In this document: piece by piece, positions 1 to 9,485 of the stretch
Position numbering within the stretch: the first letter of the stretch is position 1
Layout: the number at the start of each line of letters is the position of its first letter
From: Verrucomicrobiaceae bacterium UBA1938
GTDB lineage: Bacteria > Verrucomicrobiota > Verrucomicrobiia > Verrucomicrobiales > Verrucomicrobiaceae
Assembly (NCBI GenBank): GCA_002336895.1
Contig: DDFC01000010.1
Coordinates: forward strand, 416,242-480,241
DNA: 64,000 nucleotides
Direction of reading: 5' to 3'
Program-made: the position numbers and the translations under genes
Notes under the pieces: generated by a model
What the model was told of the DNA's origin: nothing
The model's database searches: none
What the model saw: only the letters and a program-made list of their open reading frames with translations

Positions 1-3000
1 GGGGATCATCGCACGGGTGGGCAACAGGGCGGTGCAGGCAAGCCGCCTGCGCCTGCATCCGGCCCAGACCGGGTGGGCGCATCGGCACCGCCGCCGCGTC
101 CTGGGGAGCAGACCTTTACCGTGGCCGGGGTGGATGGCCCGGATGTGCCGGCACCGAAGCCGGGTGCTCCGCCGCAGAAGCCGGGAGCGGGTGCGCTGAT
201 CACGCCCACGGGGACGGAGGGTGGCGAGGCTCCGGGGCCGGAAGCGGCTTCTTCATCAGGGCAACAAATACCACAAGATACCACGAAGAGCGATCGGCAA
301 GCACCGGCGACGGGCGGCAGCGGCCAGCCTGCGGCAGGTGCGCCACCCGCAGCGCCAGCGGCGACGCTGAAGGATGCGGAGAAGGTGCTGGGGAACATCG
401 AGCGGCTGAAGGCGAAGCAGAAGGCAGGGAAGCTGAGTCTGCAGGAGCAGCGTGAGCTGGCGCAGTCTGAAAACGTTGTGGCGCTGACGCAGGTGGCGAA
501 TCTGGAGGCGGAGCAGCAGGCGCTGCGCAAGCTGCCGCAGCCGCGCAAGCTGGACCCGGCGAAAGCGGAGGCGCTGGAGAAGGCGCGGGAAGTGCTGAAG
601 AGGCCGTGGCCGGGCGGGGAAGACACGCCTGCGGATGCATTTGGGGCGGGGGCTTCCTCACAAACAAGCAGCCCAGGTGGCCTGCCGCCAGCCAATGACA
701 GCAGTGGACAGCCATTGCCTGTTTCTACCACCGGCCAGCCGACATCCCGCGTGCCTACGCCTGAAGAAGTCGGAGGTGCTCAAAAGGCCATCGACAAGCT
801 CAAGGCACAAGACAGGCCGCTCAGCCAGGAGGAGCAGCGGCAGCTGGATGCCGCCGAGAAAACAGTGGCCCGGAAAACGGAAGCGAACCTTCTGGCGCAG
901 AAGGCTGCTGTGGAAAAGGCCGGTAAAAGCCTGCATCCCACGGCAGCGAAGGCACTGGCTGATGCACAGGCCATACTGGCACGCCCGGTGCCGGGAGAGG
1001 CAAATGGTCCGCCAGGGAAGGATGGGGGGACAGCGACCGCGCCCCAGGCACAAAACAGCGCCGATGGCCCCCGCCTGCAGTTCAGCCAGGGTGGTGCAAA
1101 TCCCAAACCCACCGCAGACAGCGACATCGTGGACGCCCACCGCATTCTCGCGCAGGAGGAAGACGCTTTCCAACTCGGCAAGAGCAAGCCGGATACTTCC
1201 CAGATGAGCACCGATGATGCTCTCAACACTCTGGCCAAGAGCTACTCGCAAGACGGGCTGGAACTCAAAGTCCGCAGGGAAGGCCCCACCGACCGTTCCT
1301 TCCGCATCGAGACGCCCAACGGGGAGGCGGTGGTCACATTGGACCATGAGAATAAAACGATGCGCATCAACAGCGCCAATCTCGAAAGCAACACCACCAA
1401 GCGTGGCGGCGGAACCAACGTCTATCAGATGGCCTCCACTTTCGCGCAGCAGCATGGCTACACTTTCCTGCCGGACAAGACCGTCCAGCCCGTCGCGCAA
1501 AACCGCCGTATCAGCCAGATGATCTCCTCCGTGCTGCGGCATGGAGGCAGCACAAAGCACTTTGATGGAGATGCCACCTTTAAGGGGGCCCAAACCGGCG
1601 ATCAGATCATTGCGAACGAGACGCCCGTCACCAAAATCGAGCTGCCCGGCTGGAAGCCTGGCGACGATGAACACAACCTCGCCCTCATGCTTCGCCGCGA
1701 GCATGCCGATGTCATGGCTGCGGCCAAGGCAAAAGGCATCGATCTCAGTCATTTGACATACGATTCCAACACACACACCATCATCAATGGCCATACCGGG
1801 ACCCCCCTTACAGAAGGAGCTCTTAAATCTCTCGTGGACCGATTTGAACCCGGAGATAGTGGAGTCGGCGCGACAACACTTCTTAGGGCCCTTGTCACCG
1901 GATCCGCGCTACAGGGACACAGCTCCGGGGGACGCGTTCAGCCTCTACGTGAGAATGCGGGAGGAAACTCCGGAGGGCTGGACACTGGGGAATCTGATAA
2001 GCGGGTGGTGCGACTGGCACGCCATCTTTACTATAGCCGACCATCGGGCGGCGCTGGAGGCGTTTCGACGCGGCGAGTGGGTGACGCCGTATCCAAACGG
2101 CCCGGTGGGATCGCCACCGCCGTTGCCGACGTATCCGACCACCTTAAAACCCAGGTCCCGGGACTTCTCAACGACAGAACCCACGTCTTCCACAGCACCG
2201 AAGAGTTCTTAAACTCTGATTACGCGAAGGGGCATCCGCTCTCCAAAGCGGACCTCGACAAACTCCATACCGCCGAAGGCTTCCATGATCCGAAGACCGG
2301 CCACAGCGTCGTCATCGCGGGCAATGTGGGGCTGCGCGCTGGAGAAACGCCGCATGATGCTCTCACCCGCGTCGTCCTCCACGAGCGCGTGGGGCACGAT
2401 GGTTTGCAGGCCCTGCTGGGTTCGAAGGACAGCAAGGCGCATAAGCATTGGGAGGGGCTGACACAGCGCATCAAACCGGAGGAACTGGACGCCATCGCCA
2501 AACAGGATGGCTACCAGCACCTGGCAGGAGACCGCAATGCACTGGCCCATGAATGGTTTGCCCGGCAGGCGGAGAAGTCCCCGCAACTGCTCAAGAAGCC
2601 CGGTCTGCTGCGGGACATGTGGGAGGCCTTCAAAGGGCAGCTCCGGAAACTGAGTAACAAGTGGAAAGATACGGACGAAAGCCATCTGGACACGCACCTG
2701 CAGGAACTGCTGCGCCTCTCCCGCAAGGCTGCGTTACGGCGACCTACGGCCACTGGCGGGCATGGAATCATGGGATCAAATGCAGCCTCACCACAGCCCT
2801 ATCCAGAGGGCCGGTTGCACACACGTCAGTTTAGCCTGGCCTCCTTTGCTGCGCTGCGCCAGCGCGAGGACAAGCCCGCCTCATGGCAGGAAGTCAAACC
2901 CGGCCACCGCTGGATGTCAGCAAAGCAGTTCCTGCCTCGAACAGGAGACAAGGTGCCGGTGTTCCCCATTCTCAAACGCGGCAGTTTCCAGGAAAAGGTC

Positions 3001-3441
3001 AATGCCGTGGCTGACTGGCTGAAGACAGCAGGACCCGTGACCGATCCCTGGGGCATGAAAGTCAACTTTGACCATCCGCAAAAGCAGGGAACGCAACCTA
3101 CTGACATCAAGAACCGGGCCGCTCACCTGCTGGGTGAAAATCTCAACAAAGATGTCGAGGACCGGACAGAACGTCCTGACAAAATTGCCTGGTTCGGCGC
3201 GGTAAGAAAAACGATCCAGGACGCACAGGTTAGGGCCGTCGCCAAAAGCGGGGAGGTTTATTACTTCCGTAACTATGTCGATGGCATCCACATGGTGGTA
3301 GTGGATGACGGCGAGGTGAAGGACCAAGCCAATATCATCACACAGTACGCCCCCCAAACCTTCGACAACAAGAACAAACGCTATCAGGACACTCGCATTG
3401 AGTTTACCCGGGATGCCACCGGCCCCCATCCGCCACGCTGA
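1..3441 (+). CDS. Large phage-type polyvalent protein, 5' end outside window
   Basis: The frame is open from base 1. The first residues match the end of the common module of the 10.4-11.5 kb copy (both read GGQQGGAGKPP), so the visible 1147 residues are the C-terminal part of a longer protein. In order: a Pro/Ala linker, two helical repeats (about residues 120-200 and 255-335), a mixed alpha/beta region (370-600), and a zincin-like segment near residue 795 with the motif HERVGH (HExxH), as in metallopeptidase domains of phage polyvalent proteins. The C-terminus (about 960-1147) has the pattern Y-F-R-N-Y-x-D-G-x-H-M-V-V-V-D followed by an I-I-T-Q-Y-A strand, resembling BECR-fold nuclease domains at the ends of phage proteins; that fold call is inference. 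The stop overlaps the next ATG by one base. Likely role: a virion-injected or toxin-like multi-domain protein. The ATG at base 73 is internal, not the start. Confidence 0.75.
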   Translation, partial: GDHRTGGQQGGAGKPPAPASGPDRVGASAPPPRPGEQTFTVAGVDGPDVPAPKPGAPPQKPGAGALITPTGTEGGEAPGPEAASSSGQQIPQDTTKSDRQAPATGGSGQPAAGAPPAAPAATLKDAEKVLGNIERLKAKQKAGKLSLQEQRELAQSENVVALTQVANLEAEQQALRKLPQPRKLDPAKAEALEKAREVLKRPWPGGEDTPADAFGAGASSQTSSPGGLPPANDSSGQPLPVSTTGQPTSRVPTPEEVGGAQKAIDKLKAQDRPLSQEEQRQLDAAEKTVARKTEANLLAQKAAVEKAGKSLHPTAAKALADAQAILARPVPGEANGPPGKDGGTATAPQAQNSADGPRLQFSQGGANPKPTADSDIVDAHRILAQEEDAFQLGKSKPDTSQMSTDDALNTLAKSYSQDGLELKVRREGPTDRSFRIETPNGEAVVTLDHENKTMRINSANLESNTTKRGGGTNVYQMASTFAQQHGYTFLPDKTVQPVAQNRRISQMISSVLRHGGSTKHFDGDATFKGAQTGDQIIANETPVTKIELPGWKPGDDEHNLALMLRREHADVMAAAKAKGIDLSHLTYDSNTHTIINGHTGTPLTEGALKSLVDRFEPGDSGVGATTLLRALVTGSALQGHSSGGRVQPLRENAGGNSGGLDTGESDKRVVRLARHLYYSRPSGGAGGVSTRRVGDAVSKRPGGIATAVADVSDHLKTQVPGLLNDRTHVFHSTEEFLNSDYAKGHPLSKADLDKLHTAEGFHDPKTGHSVVIAGNVGLRAGETPHDALTRVVLHERVGHDGLQALLGSKDSKAHKHWEGLTQRIKPEELDAIAKQDGYQHLAGDRNALAHEWFARQAEKSPQLLKKPGLLRDMWEAFKGQLRKLSNKWKDTDESHLDTHLQELLRLSRKAALRRPTATGGHGIMGSNAASPQPYPEGRLHTRQFSLASFAALRQREDKPASWQEVKPGHRWMSAKQFLPRTGDKVPVFPILKRGSFQEKVNAVADWLKTAGPVTDPWGMKVNFDHPQKQGTQPTDIKNRAAHLLGENLNKDVEDRTERPDKIAWFGAVRKTIQDAQVRAVAKSGEVYYFRNYVDGIHMVVVDDGEVKDQANIITQYAPQTFDNKNKRYQDTRIEFTRDATGPHPPR
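269..283 (+). repeat. TACCA-N5-TACCA direct repeat, site 1 (exact)
   Basis: Reads ATACCAC-AAG-ATACCAC from base 268: a perfect 7-bp direct repeat with 10-bp period. It lies in the linker of the first polyvalent gene, where it is translated as I-P-Q-D-T-T-K using ATA, a rare isoleucine codon in GC-rich DNA. Confidence 0.75.
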
Positions 3442-3743
3442 TGTCTGAGAACAAGTCCGCCAGAAAACAGCGCGCCCTCGAAGCCAGAAACTTCGAGGGC
3501 GTGTGCACCGAACAGATTCGATGGTTTGCCGGCCACAAGCCCCTTAAAGGGGGGCTGGTCTGCCAGCCTTCCGAAGCAGCCCCAGGATCAAACGGCACAG
3601 ACGCCTCTCCCGGGAGCGCACTTATGGATAAGTCCAAACAAGGCAAAAGTCAACTTAGCCGCGTATCGTTATACATTCCTGCCAGACCGTGGAGAACCAG
3701 CAAAACTCCCGGATGGCAGCGTGCGCCAGTACACGGACAATGA
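3441..3743 (+). CDS. Small ORF coupled to the first polyvalent gene (possible partner remnant)
   Basis: The ATG overlaps the stop codon of the upstream polyvalent gene by one base, the position a translationally coupled immunity gene would take. It would encode 100 residues with a basic N-terminus (MSENKSARKQRALEAR). Only the first 35 residues or so look protein-like. After that it runs through two hairpins and into the start of the next cassette in another frame, so it is probably the 5' remnant of a partner gene cut by cassette insertion. No family recognised. Expression is uncertain. Confidence 0.35.
   Translation: MSENKSARKQRALEARNFEGVCTEQIRWFAGHKPLKGGLVCQPSEAAPGSNGTDASPGSALMDKSKQGKSQLSRVSLYIPARPWRTSKTPGWQRAPVHGQ
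3474..3556 (+). repeat. Two inverted repeats between cassettes
   Basis: A perfect 10-bp inverted repeat (GCCCTCGAAG at 3474-3483, complement at 3491-3500, 7-nt loop) is followed by a 6-bp one (AGCCCC at 3538-3543, GGGGCT at 3551-3556). They sit 33 bp after the end of the first polyvalent gene, at the boundary to the next cassette. Neither has a T tract, so they could be weak terminators or structured boundary DNA. Confidence 0.5.
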
Positions 3744-6700
3744 GAAGACACAGCTCTATCTGGATGCGATGAAGGGACGCAGCGGGCTGCGGAAGTTCAT
3801 GGACAATGTGAGCACCTCTCTGGTGGCTGGCGGCGGCCAGGTGGTGGCGGGAGTGCTGGGGGCGGAGGCCCTGGCCCGAAATACCTTCCAGGACATCACG
3901 GGGTTGGATATTGGAGGAAAGCAGGTGAGCGAGGCTGCAGCAGCCATGGCCCGGCAAAATCAGGCACTCACCCAGTCCCACGACCTCACTGGGACCACTG
4001 GCGGCACCGGCAGCCGCTTTCTGAGCAACTTGATCCAGGCCGTCCCCAGCGTCGGCATCGCCATCGCCAGCGGCGGCACGGCAGGCCTGATACTCAGCGC
4101 AGCGCAGAGCGCGGGAAGCGCCTATACAGATCTGCTGCAGCACCACATCATGGCAGGAGACACCATTGAGGAAGCGCATAGAAAAGCCGCAGGCACGGCC
4201 ATCGCCAGCGGAGCCGTCAGCCTCGCCCTGAGCAAGATCATGCCCGGCGGAGCGCAGGCGCTGAACAACCCCGCCACACGTGAGCTGGCAAAGAAAAGCT
4301 TTGCCGCCACCGTCAAAGGCGCCCTCAAAGGCGCGTCGGAAGAAGCCGTCCAGGAGGCCATCGACGGCGGGTTCAGCCACATCGCCGCGGAGATGAACAA
4401 AGGCAAAACCTTCCATGAGGCAGCCACCAGCTACGCGGAGCAGTACCCCCAGAGCGCGCTCACCTCCGCGCTGCTCGGCGGCGGCGTGCAGGCCATGGCA
4501 GACACAAAAAGCAGCAGCAACGCGCAGCAGCAGCCGGCCACAGCACCGCAATCCACCCCGCCACAACCACCTGCAACAACTCAGCAAACCTCTTCCCTTC
4601 CTCCGCCCACTACAGCCCCCAAAAGCCCCGAGGATTCGCAGAAGATCATCGACAATGTGGCAAAGATGCCGCCCGAGGCGCAGCGGCATCCGCAGGTGCA
4701 GGCGGATCTGGAGCAGGCGAAGAAGGTGGTGGCGGAGGATGCCGCCCAAGGTGGAAAGCAGGCGCAGCCTGAGGTCAAGGATGGTGAAAAGACGCCGCCG
4801 GCATCTGAGTCAAAACCACAAATACCAGAAACTACCACGAAAACCGCCGAGGGCCAGACTGCGGTGGATGCCAGCCAGCCGCCCAGACCGCCGGGCAGCG
4901 AGGCGAAGGATGCGCCGCCGGTTGCTGCTGCCACGGATTCCGGTCCAACACAGCAAACCACGACCAGCGACGGCAAATCAGCGCAAACGCCGCCGGTTCC
5001 AAGCTCTGAACAACCGCCGTCAGCGGCTGGCAAAAACGGTGAGGCACAGGCGACGCCGCCCGTGCAACCGAGCACGCCGCCGAAGAGTGTGGAGGACTCG
5101 CGGAAGCTGATGGAGAACGTGTCAAAGATGCCGCCGGAGGCGCAGCGGCACGCACAGGTGCAGGCGGATCTGGAGCAGGCGAGAAAGGTGCTGCAGGACC
5201 ACGTGCAAAAGCTGGAGACTCAAAAAGAGCCGCTGAGCGAGGCGCAGAAGAAGGAGTTGGCGGATGCGAAGGCTGCGCTGGCGCAGCAGGGGCCAGAGAA
5301 ACCGGCAAACGCCACTGACTCTGGCAAGGAAACGCCAACTGCAGACGCCTCGCCTGCCGCCCGAACGCAGCAGCCAGAGCCCGCAGTGAGGCCCGAAGAC
5401 GCTGCACGTCCCGCAGAGGCTACTCCTGAGAGCACTCAAAAGCCGCAGCCTGCAGAGGCACCGCAAACGGATGCGCCTGAGGGTAAGAAGCGCCCGCAGG
5501 GGGAAGCCGGGAAAGCAGACGCTGATGCACAACGCACTAACACTGAGACAGGACATGCGGATGCTGAGGCAGGGAGTGAGGTAAGAGACCGTCAGCCATC
5601 AGACCCTGCACGCAGCACCGCAGAACCTGCGGACGCCAGCACAGGCAAGCGAGCATCAACCGACGCCCGTGCGCGCATTTCCCCTGACGTTGCTCCGCAG
5701 GACCAGCCCTTCGGCGCAGAACGCAGCAGAGACGGCTCCGCGGCCGATTCCTCGCGGAGTACAATACCAGATGATACCACTCGTTCCGACTCTGACCCGG
5801 CACAACCGAAGACCGTCGCTGGCGATGAAGCAAGATCCCCCACGCCAACAGACAGCGGCACCAACGTCGGCTCATCGCCCAGGACAGCCAGCCCGGATCA
5901 GCCCGCGCAAACAACGCCCACGGCTCCTCGCGGCCCAGGCGAAGGAGTCAGCCCTGGCCAGCCCTCGCCCCTATCCCCCACATCTCTCCCCCCGCCCAGA
6001 ACTCCACCGCTGAGCGTGGAGCAGTCGCAGCGGCTTATCGACAACGTTTCAAAAATGCCCTCCGAGGCCCGGCAGCATCCGCAGGTGCAGGCGGATGTGG
6101 CTCAGGCGCGGAGGGTGGTGGCGGAAGCGCAAGCAAGAAACGCACTACCAGCTCCTGAAGCATCCAAACACTCTGCAGACCTGCCGAAGAACATCGATCA
6201 ACCTAGCTTTGCAAGCATTCCAGAAACTCCTGGTGCCCACAGTAAGGCGGAATGGGACCAACGATTCCAGTCATGGCAAAAGTCCAGCCCGGTGAAGGCC
6301 TCGGATGTGATAGCATGGAAACCCTCTTATTTCTCTGCACCTGAGTTGAAGCAAAAAATGATCACAGGAGCGCAAGGTTTTCTCGACCTGCTTCCTCCTG
6401 ATGTGGTAAAATCTTTAGGCAAAGTAAACGTGGAAGTGGCCGACTCGTTGCGCAAAGGGGTGCCCGCGCAATATTTTCCTGAGAGGAGTACTGTTATCTT
6501 CTCACATGCACAAATGGGCGGCCACAATGAACTCCAGGTGCGGAAGCTCATGTGGCACGAAATGGCGCACTGGCTGTTTGATAAAGCCGGGGACGCCAAC
6601 GCCCATCCTCATCTCAAAGCATGGCGAGCTAAAGTCGAACAGCACTGGCGTGACAGGACGAAGGGTGAGAAACCAAAAACAGACCCCGTTGAAAAGTGGC

Positions 6701-6894
6701 AGTATATTCTCGACAACTGGCTTAATAAATACGTCGGACGACTTTATCCTAATTCCGCCACAGGCCTCGAGCTCCCTTCTGTATATCTGGAAGAAGCCGC
6801 TTGTGGTCCCCTGCGATTGGCAAAGCTTTGCCGCGACATGCCTTTCAAGGCTCAAGAAACTTTTGACATTGTTTTGTCACTATTCACAAAATAA
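3526..6894 (+). CDS. Polyvalent protein cassette with C-terminal HExxH peptidase-like domain
   Basis: Up to 1122 residues from a TTG. The 5' end is doubtful, because homology to the 10.4 kb copy begins only near residue 60 at L-P-D-G and about 70 residues of that copy are missing after it. About residues 90-330 form the common module: a Gly/Ala-rich possibly membrane-active stretch, then Q-S-A-G-S-A-Y-T-D and the shared block KIMPGGAQALNNPATRE. A long Pro/Ala/Thr linker carries three copies of a helical repeat with core N-V-(A/S)-K-M-P-(P/S)-E-A-(Q/R). The C-terminal about 230 residues contain HEMAHW near residue 1010 (HExxH), a zincin-type signature. A small partner ORF starts 4 bp after the stop, arranged like toxin and immunity genes. 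The whole unit looks like an orphan cassette that has lost the native N-terminus. Confidence 0.65.
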   Translation: MPATSPLKGGWSASLPKQPQDQTAQTPLPGAHLWISPNKAKVNLAAYRYTFLPDRGEPAKLPDGSVRQYTDNEKTQLYLDAMKGRSGLRKFMDNVSTSLVAGGGQVVAGVLGAEALARNTFQDITGLDIGGKQVSEAAAAMARQNQALTQSHDLTGTTGGTGSRFLSNLIQAVPSVGIAIASGGTAGLILSAAQSAGSAYTDLLQHHIMAGDTIEEAHRKAAGTAIASGAVSLALSKIMPGGAQALNNPATRELAKKSFAATVKGALKGASEEAVQEAIDGGFSHIAAEMNKGKTFHEAATSYAEQYPQSALTSALLGGGVQAMADTKSSSNAQQQPATAPQSTPPQPPATTQQTSSLPPPTTAPKSPEDSQKIIDNVAKMPPEAQRHPQVQADLEQAKKVVAEDAAQGGKQAQPEVKDGEKTPPASESKPQIPETTTKTAEGQTAVDASQPPRPPGSEAKDAPPVAAATDSGPTQQTTTSDGKSAQTPPVPSSEQPPSAAGKNGEAQATPPVQPSTPPKSVEDSRKLMENVSKMPPEAQRHAQVQADLEQARKVLQDHVQKLETQKEPLSEAQKKELADAKAALAQQGPEKPANATDSGKETPTADASPAARTQQPEPAVRPEDAARPAEATPESTQKPQPAEAPQTDAPEGKKRPQGEAGKADADAQRTNTETGHADAEAGSEVRDRQPSDPARSTAEPADASTGKRASTDARARISPDVAPQDQPFGAERSRDGSAADSSRSTIPDDTTRSDSDPAQPKTVAGDEARSPTPTDSGTNVGSSPRTASPDQPAQTTPTAPRGPGEGVSPGQPSPLSPTSLPPPRTPPLSVEQSQRLIDNVSKMPSEARQHPQVQADVAQARRVVAEAQARNALPAPEASKHSADLPKNIDQPSFASIPETPGAHSKAEWDQRFQSWQKSSPVKASDVIAWKPSYFSAPELKQKMITGAQGFLDLLPPDVVKSLGKVNVEVADSLRKGVPAQYFPERSTVIFSHAQMGGHNELQVRKLMWHEMAHWLFDKAGDANAHPHLKAWRAKVEQHWRDRTKGEKPKTDPVEKWQYILDNWLNKYVGRLYPNSATGLELPSVYLEEAACGPLRLAKLCRDMPFKAQETFDIVLSLFTK
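4823..4837 (+). repeat. TACCA-N5-TACCA direct repeat, site 2 (exact)
   Basis: Reads ATACCAGAAACTACCAC from 4822, in the linker of the second polyvalent gene. Translated I-P-E-T-T-T-K in the same phase as site 1. Confidence 0.75.
5765..5779 (+). repeat. TACCA-N5-TACCA direct repeat, site 3 (exact)
   Basis: Reads ATACCAGATGATACCAC from 5764, translated I-P-D-D-T-T-R. It lies in the part of the linker that is duplicated at 8.0-8.6 kb, where site 5 is its counterpart. Confidence 0.75.
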
Positions 6895-6898
6895 GAAC

Positions 6899-7174
6899 AT
6901 GATCATTCAACTGCTCAAAGATGGCGTCCCTGTGTTCACGGCACGCAGCGAACATACAAAAGATAATGCTGGCAGCGATCTCCCAATCGCTTATGAAGGC
7001 GATCTTTCATTGTACCCAAATCTTTGGGAAGAAGCGTCCGTGGACATGCTGGAAGGATATTTGTCACGTGTGGCCGATGAAAAAGGATTCGAGCTTGTAG
7101 GAGACTATCACCCAATGATCCGCAAAGGTGAGATTGTTCTGCCGCCACCTGGGCATCCGTGGTGGAGGCGTTAG
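6899..7174 (+). CDS. Small partner protein A of the peptidase-like cassette (putative immunity)
   Basis: 91 residues, ATG 4 bp after the stop of the HExxH cassette. It begins M-I-I-Q-L-L and has a central Y-E-G-D-L-S-L-Y-P motif and a helix around V-D-M-L-E-G. It is clearly paralogous to the ORFs at 9388 and 9980, and each copy follows, or once followed, a peptidase-like module. Small size, coupling to a toxin-like C-terminus and divergence together with that module suggest an immunity or chaperone role; this is inference. No signal peptide or membrane segment is visible. The Y-(D/E)-G-D-L motif also occurs in the small protein at 39.7-40.1 kb, a weak hint of a shared superfamily. Confidence 0.7.
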   Translation: MIIQLLKDGVPVFTARSEHTKDNAGSDLPIAYEGDLSLYPNLWEEASVDMLEGYLSRVADEKGFELVGDYHPMIRKGEIVLPPPGHPWWRR

Positions 7175-7225
7175 GGGGCTGGGGGAGGCAAATATTTGAA
7201 ATATTTAAGCTGTCTTTCAGCATAG

Positions 7226-7873
7226 CCATCTTCAGGCCCGTCCATACCACCATCTACCACCAAGAGCGTCGCCACCTGCGGCGCAGAAACCCCAACTGCT
7301 GCCCCGGGCACCCAGTCGCCGCAAAAGCCTGGACTGCACAGTCAAATCACCAAAGCAGCATCGCGCAACAGCGCTTTTTTGAATGCCCGTAAATCCTTGG
7401 TCAAGGCGGAGAACGCCCTCAATCAAATGATTGAGAACGCCCGCCGGCACGTCGAGATTCCCCAGCATGAGCGGGGACGGGTCACTTTTGGCTCTGTGGA
7501 CAGCAGGCTACGGCCAGCGGTGGAGGCCGGGGCACGCCTAGCCAGCCGCTACACTCACGCTGCCTTGCTTCCCAAAGTGGATGCGGTCTATCGCCCCTCC
7601 GAAAGGCCCGCCTACGGAGACGGCGTCATTCGCATGGACGAGTCTGCCAGTGAGTCTGAAATCATGCATGAGGTCACTCATGGCACGGAGGTGCAGAACC
7701 CTGCCGTCTTGGCCGCAGCGGTGGCCTTCCTGCGGCACCGTGCCGGAACTGAGCGGCCACAGCGCCTGAGAGACCTCACAGGGCGAGAAGATTACCGCCT
7801 AGATGAATATGCGTATGAGGACCAGTTTGCCGTCGCGGAACCGGGGTCAGGGTGCAAAAAATTGACAAATTGA
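7226..7873 (+). pseudogene. Polyvalent-protein fragment with HEVTHG motif, truncated at both ends
   Basis: An open frame starts just after a TAG at 7223. The first ATG-like start is at 7379, but protein-like sequence begins earlier (P-S-S-G-P-S-I-P-P-S-T-T-K). The C-terminal part carries EIMHEVTHGTE, an HExxH zincin-type motif, followed by a Y-R-L-D-E-Y-A-Y-E-D-Q-F segment. The frame ends inside the MITE-like element that starts at 7843, so the last about 10 residues (G-S-G-C-K-K-L-T-N) are element-derived. It appears to be another C-terminal enzyme module that lost both its common module and its 3' end. It carries TACCA site 4 at its 5' edge. Confidence 0.6.
7245..7259 (+). repeat. TACCA-N5-TACCA direct repeat, site 4 (exact)
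   Basis: Reads ATACCACCATCTACCAC from 7244, translated I-P-P-S-T-T-K. It sits about 20 bp inside the 5' boundary of the truncated module, where homology to any upstream cassette is lost. Confidence 0.75.
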
Positions 7874-8030
7874 AACAGCAATCCTTTTTGATGAATTATT
7901 CCAAATGGAAAAACAGGCTGATCAAAGACGGATGTGATGTGTGTCACGTGGTAGCGGTTCCTCATTGATGCGACAAACTCATTCTGGCAAAGGATTGTGA
8001 ATAATTGTCAAGTATTTGCACCCTGACCCC
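7843..8030. mobile_element. MITE-like element, copy 1 (188 bp)
   Basis: The ends are near-perfect terminal inverted repeats: GGGGTCAGGGTGCAAA at the left and its complement at the right, continuing as (A/T)TTGACAA, about 26 bp in all. The interior is AT-richer than its surroundings and encodes nothing. A second copy lies at 9755-9943 with roughly 90% identity by eye. Copy 1 interrupts the HEVTHG module on its left and abuts a 5'-truncated duplicate of the 5.6 kb linker on its right. GGGGTCAGG-type ends are common among REP/RAYT-type and MITE families; the mobilising enzyme is not in this window. Confidence 0.8.
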
Positions 8031-9485
8031 ATCTCCCGTCAGCCATCAGACCCTGCACGCAGCACCGCAGAACCTGCGGACGCCAGCACAGGCAAGCGAG
8101 CATCAACCGACGCCCGTGCGCCCATTTCCCCAGACGCTGCTCCGCAGGACCAGCCCTCTGGCGCAGAGTACAGCAGAGACGGCTCCGCAGCCGATGCCTC
8201 GCGGAGTGCAATACCATATGATACCATTCGTTCTGAATCTGACCTGGCACAGCCCAAAGCTGACGGTGGCAATGAAGGACGAACACCCACGTCAACAGAC
8301 AGCGGCACCAACGTCGGCTCATCGCCGAGGACAGCCAGCTCCGATCAGCCCGCGCAAAAAACGCCCACGGCTCCTCGCGGTGCAGGCGATGGAGCCAGCC
8401 CCGGCCAGCCCTCGTCTCCATCCCCAACCTCTCTCCCTCCGCCAAGAACCCCGCCGCTGAGCGTGGAGCAGTCACAGCGGCTTATCGACAACGTTTCAAA
8501 AATGCCCCCCGAGGCCCGGCAGCATCCGCAGGTGCAGGCGGATGTGGCGCAGGCGCGGAGGGTGGTGGAAAGACAAAGCGCAATCTCACAAAACACACCA
8601 GGCTTAAGCGCACCTGAGCATACCCTCCACTCAGAGCAGAGGCAGGATAGCTTCCATGGATCTCCGCAGCAAAATGCAGGCTCGTGGCAAAAAGGAAACG
8701 GCACGGCCGACACAACCGCTGGGCCCCTCACCAAGGAGCAATGGGCAGCCCGTTCTGAATTCAGGCCTGATCCCAATCCCGTGCAAGCCAAGGATATAAT
8801 AGCTTGGAGTTCCGAACACCCTGTATCTCCAGAAATAAAGTCAGCCATCATGACCGGTGCCCAAGGTTTGTTCGACCTTCTTCCACGTCACATTGCAGAA
8901 ACTCTTGGCGCTGTACGCCTCAACGTTGTGAAATCAATTGGCGGAAATGTCATTGGAAAGTATGATCCAAACAACAACACGCTAATTTTATCCTACGCTC
9001 AAATTCATAACTTCTCTCCAGAGCAAATGCGAAAGATCATGTGGCATGAAATGGGGCATTGGCTTTATCATAAAGCAGGAGACGCGAGTGCGAACGAAAA
9101 CTTAAAAAGATGGCGTTCAGCCATCGAAGAACATTGGAGCAGACGCACTAAAGGTAAATCCAGAGAATGGAATGAAGAAAAAACATGGCAATATATCAAC
9201 AGTGACTGGATATCGGATTATGCTGGACGTTTTTATGGTCATGTTGGTGGCTTGGAGCTTCCTTCAGTCTATATAGAAGCGGCTTCCTGGGGAGCGGGCA
9301 GGTTGGCGAAGTTGGTCAATAAATTCAGTCGCGCTCAAGAAACTTTTGAGATAATTCTTTCAATACTAAAAAATAATTTTGATTTTTATGATCATGCAAT
9401 TACTCAAAGATGGCTCTCCAGTTTTTACTGCTCGCAGCGCGCATACCAAAAACAACTCGGGACACGACCTTCCCGTTACATATGA
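8016..9485 (+). pseudogene. 5'-truncated duplicate of the peptidase-like cassette
   Basis: From 8036 the sequence closely repeats the linker from 5587 onward, then a divergent copy of the C-terminal peptidase-like domain with HEMGHW near 9050 (HExxH conserved). The common module is absent and the only in-frame start is a TTG inside the MITE, so it cannot make the normal protein. After the family's usual end (I-L-S-I-L-K) the frame reads on for about 35 residues into the downstream partner gene, so the original stop seems lost. It is best read as a silent or orphan cassette that could be restored by recombination in the shared linker. Confidence 0.65.
8212..8226 (+). repeat. TACCA-N5-TACCA direct repeat, site 5 (exact)
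   Basis: Reads ATACCATATGATACCAT from 8211, translated I-P-Y-D-T-I-R. It is the duplicated counterpart of site 3. Both TACCA units are kept although the spacer and flanks have diverged. Confidence 0.7.

Noticed and set aside
658..1794. Long minus-strand open frame opposite the first polyvalent gene (378 codons)
   Set aside because: It mirrors the GC-rich plus-strand gene, has no family-like sequence and overlaps a well-supported coding region entirely.
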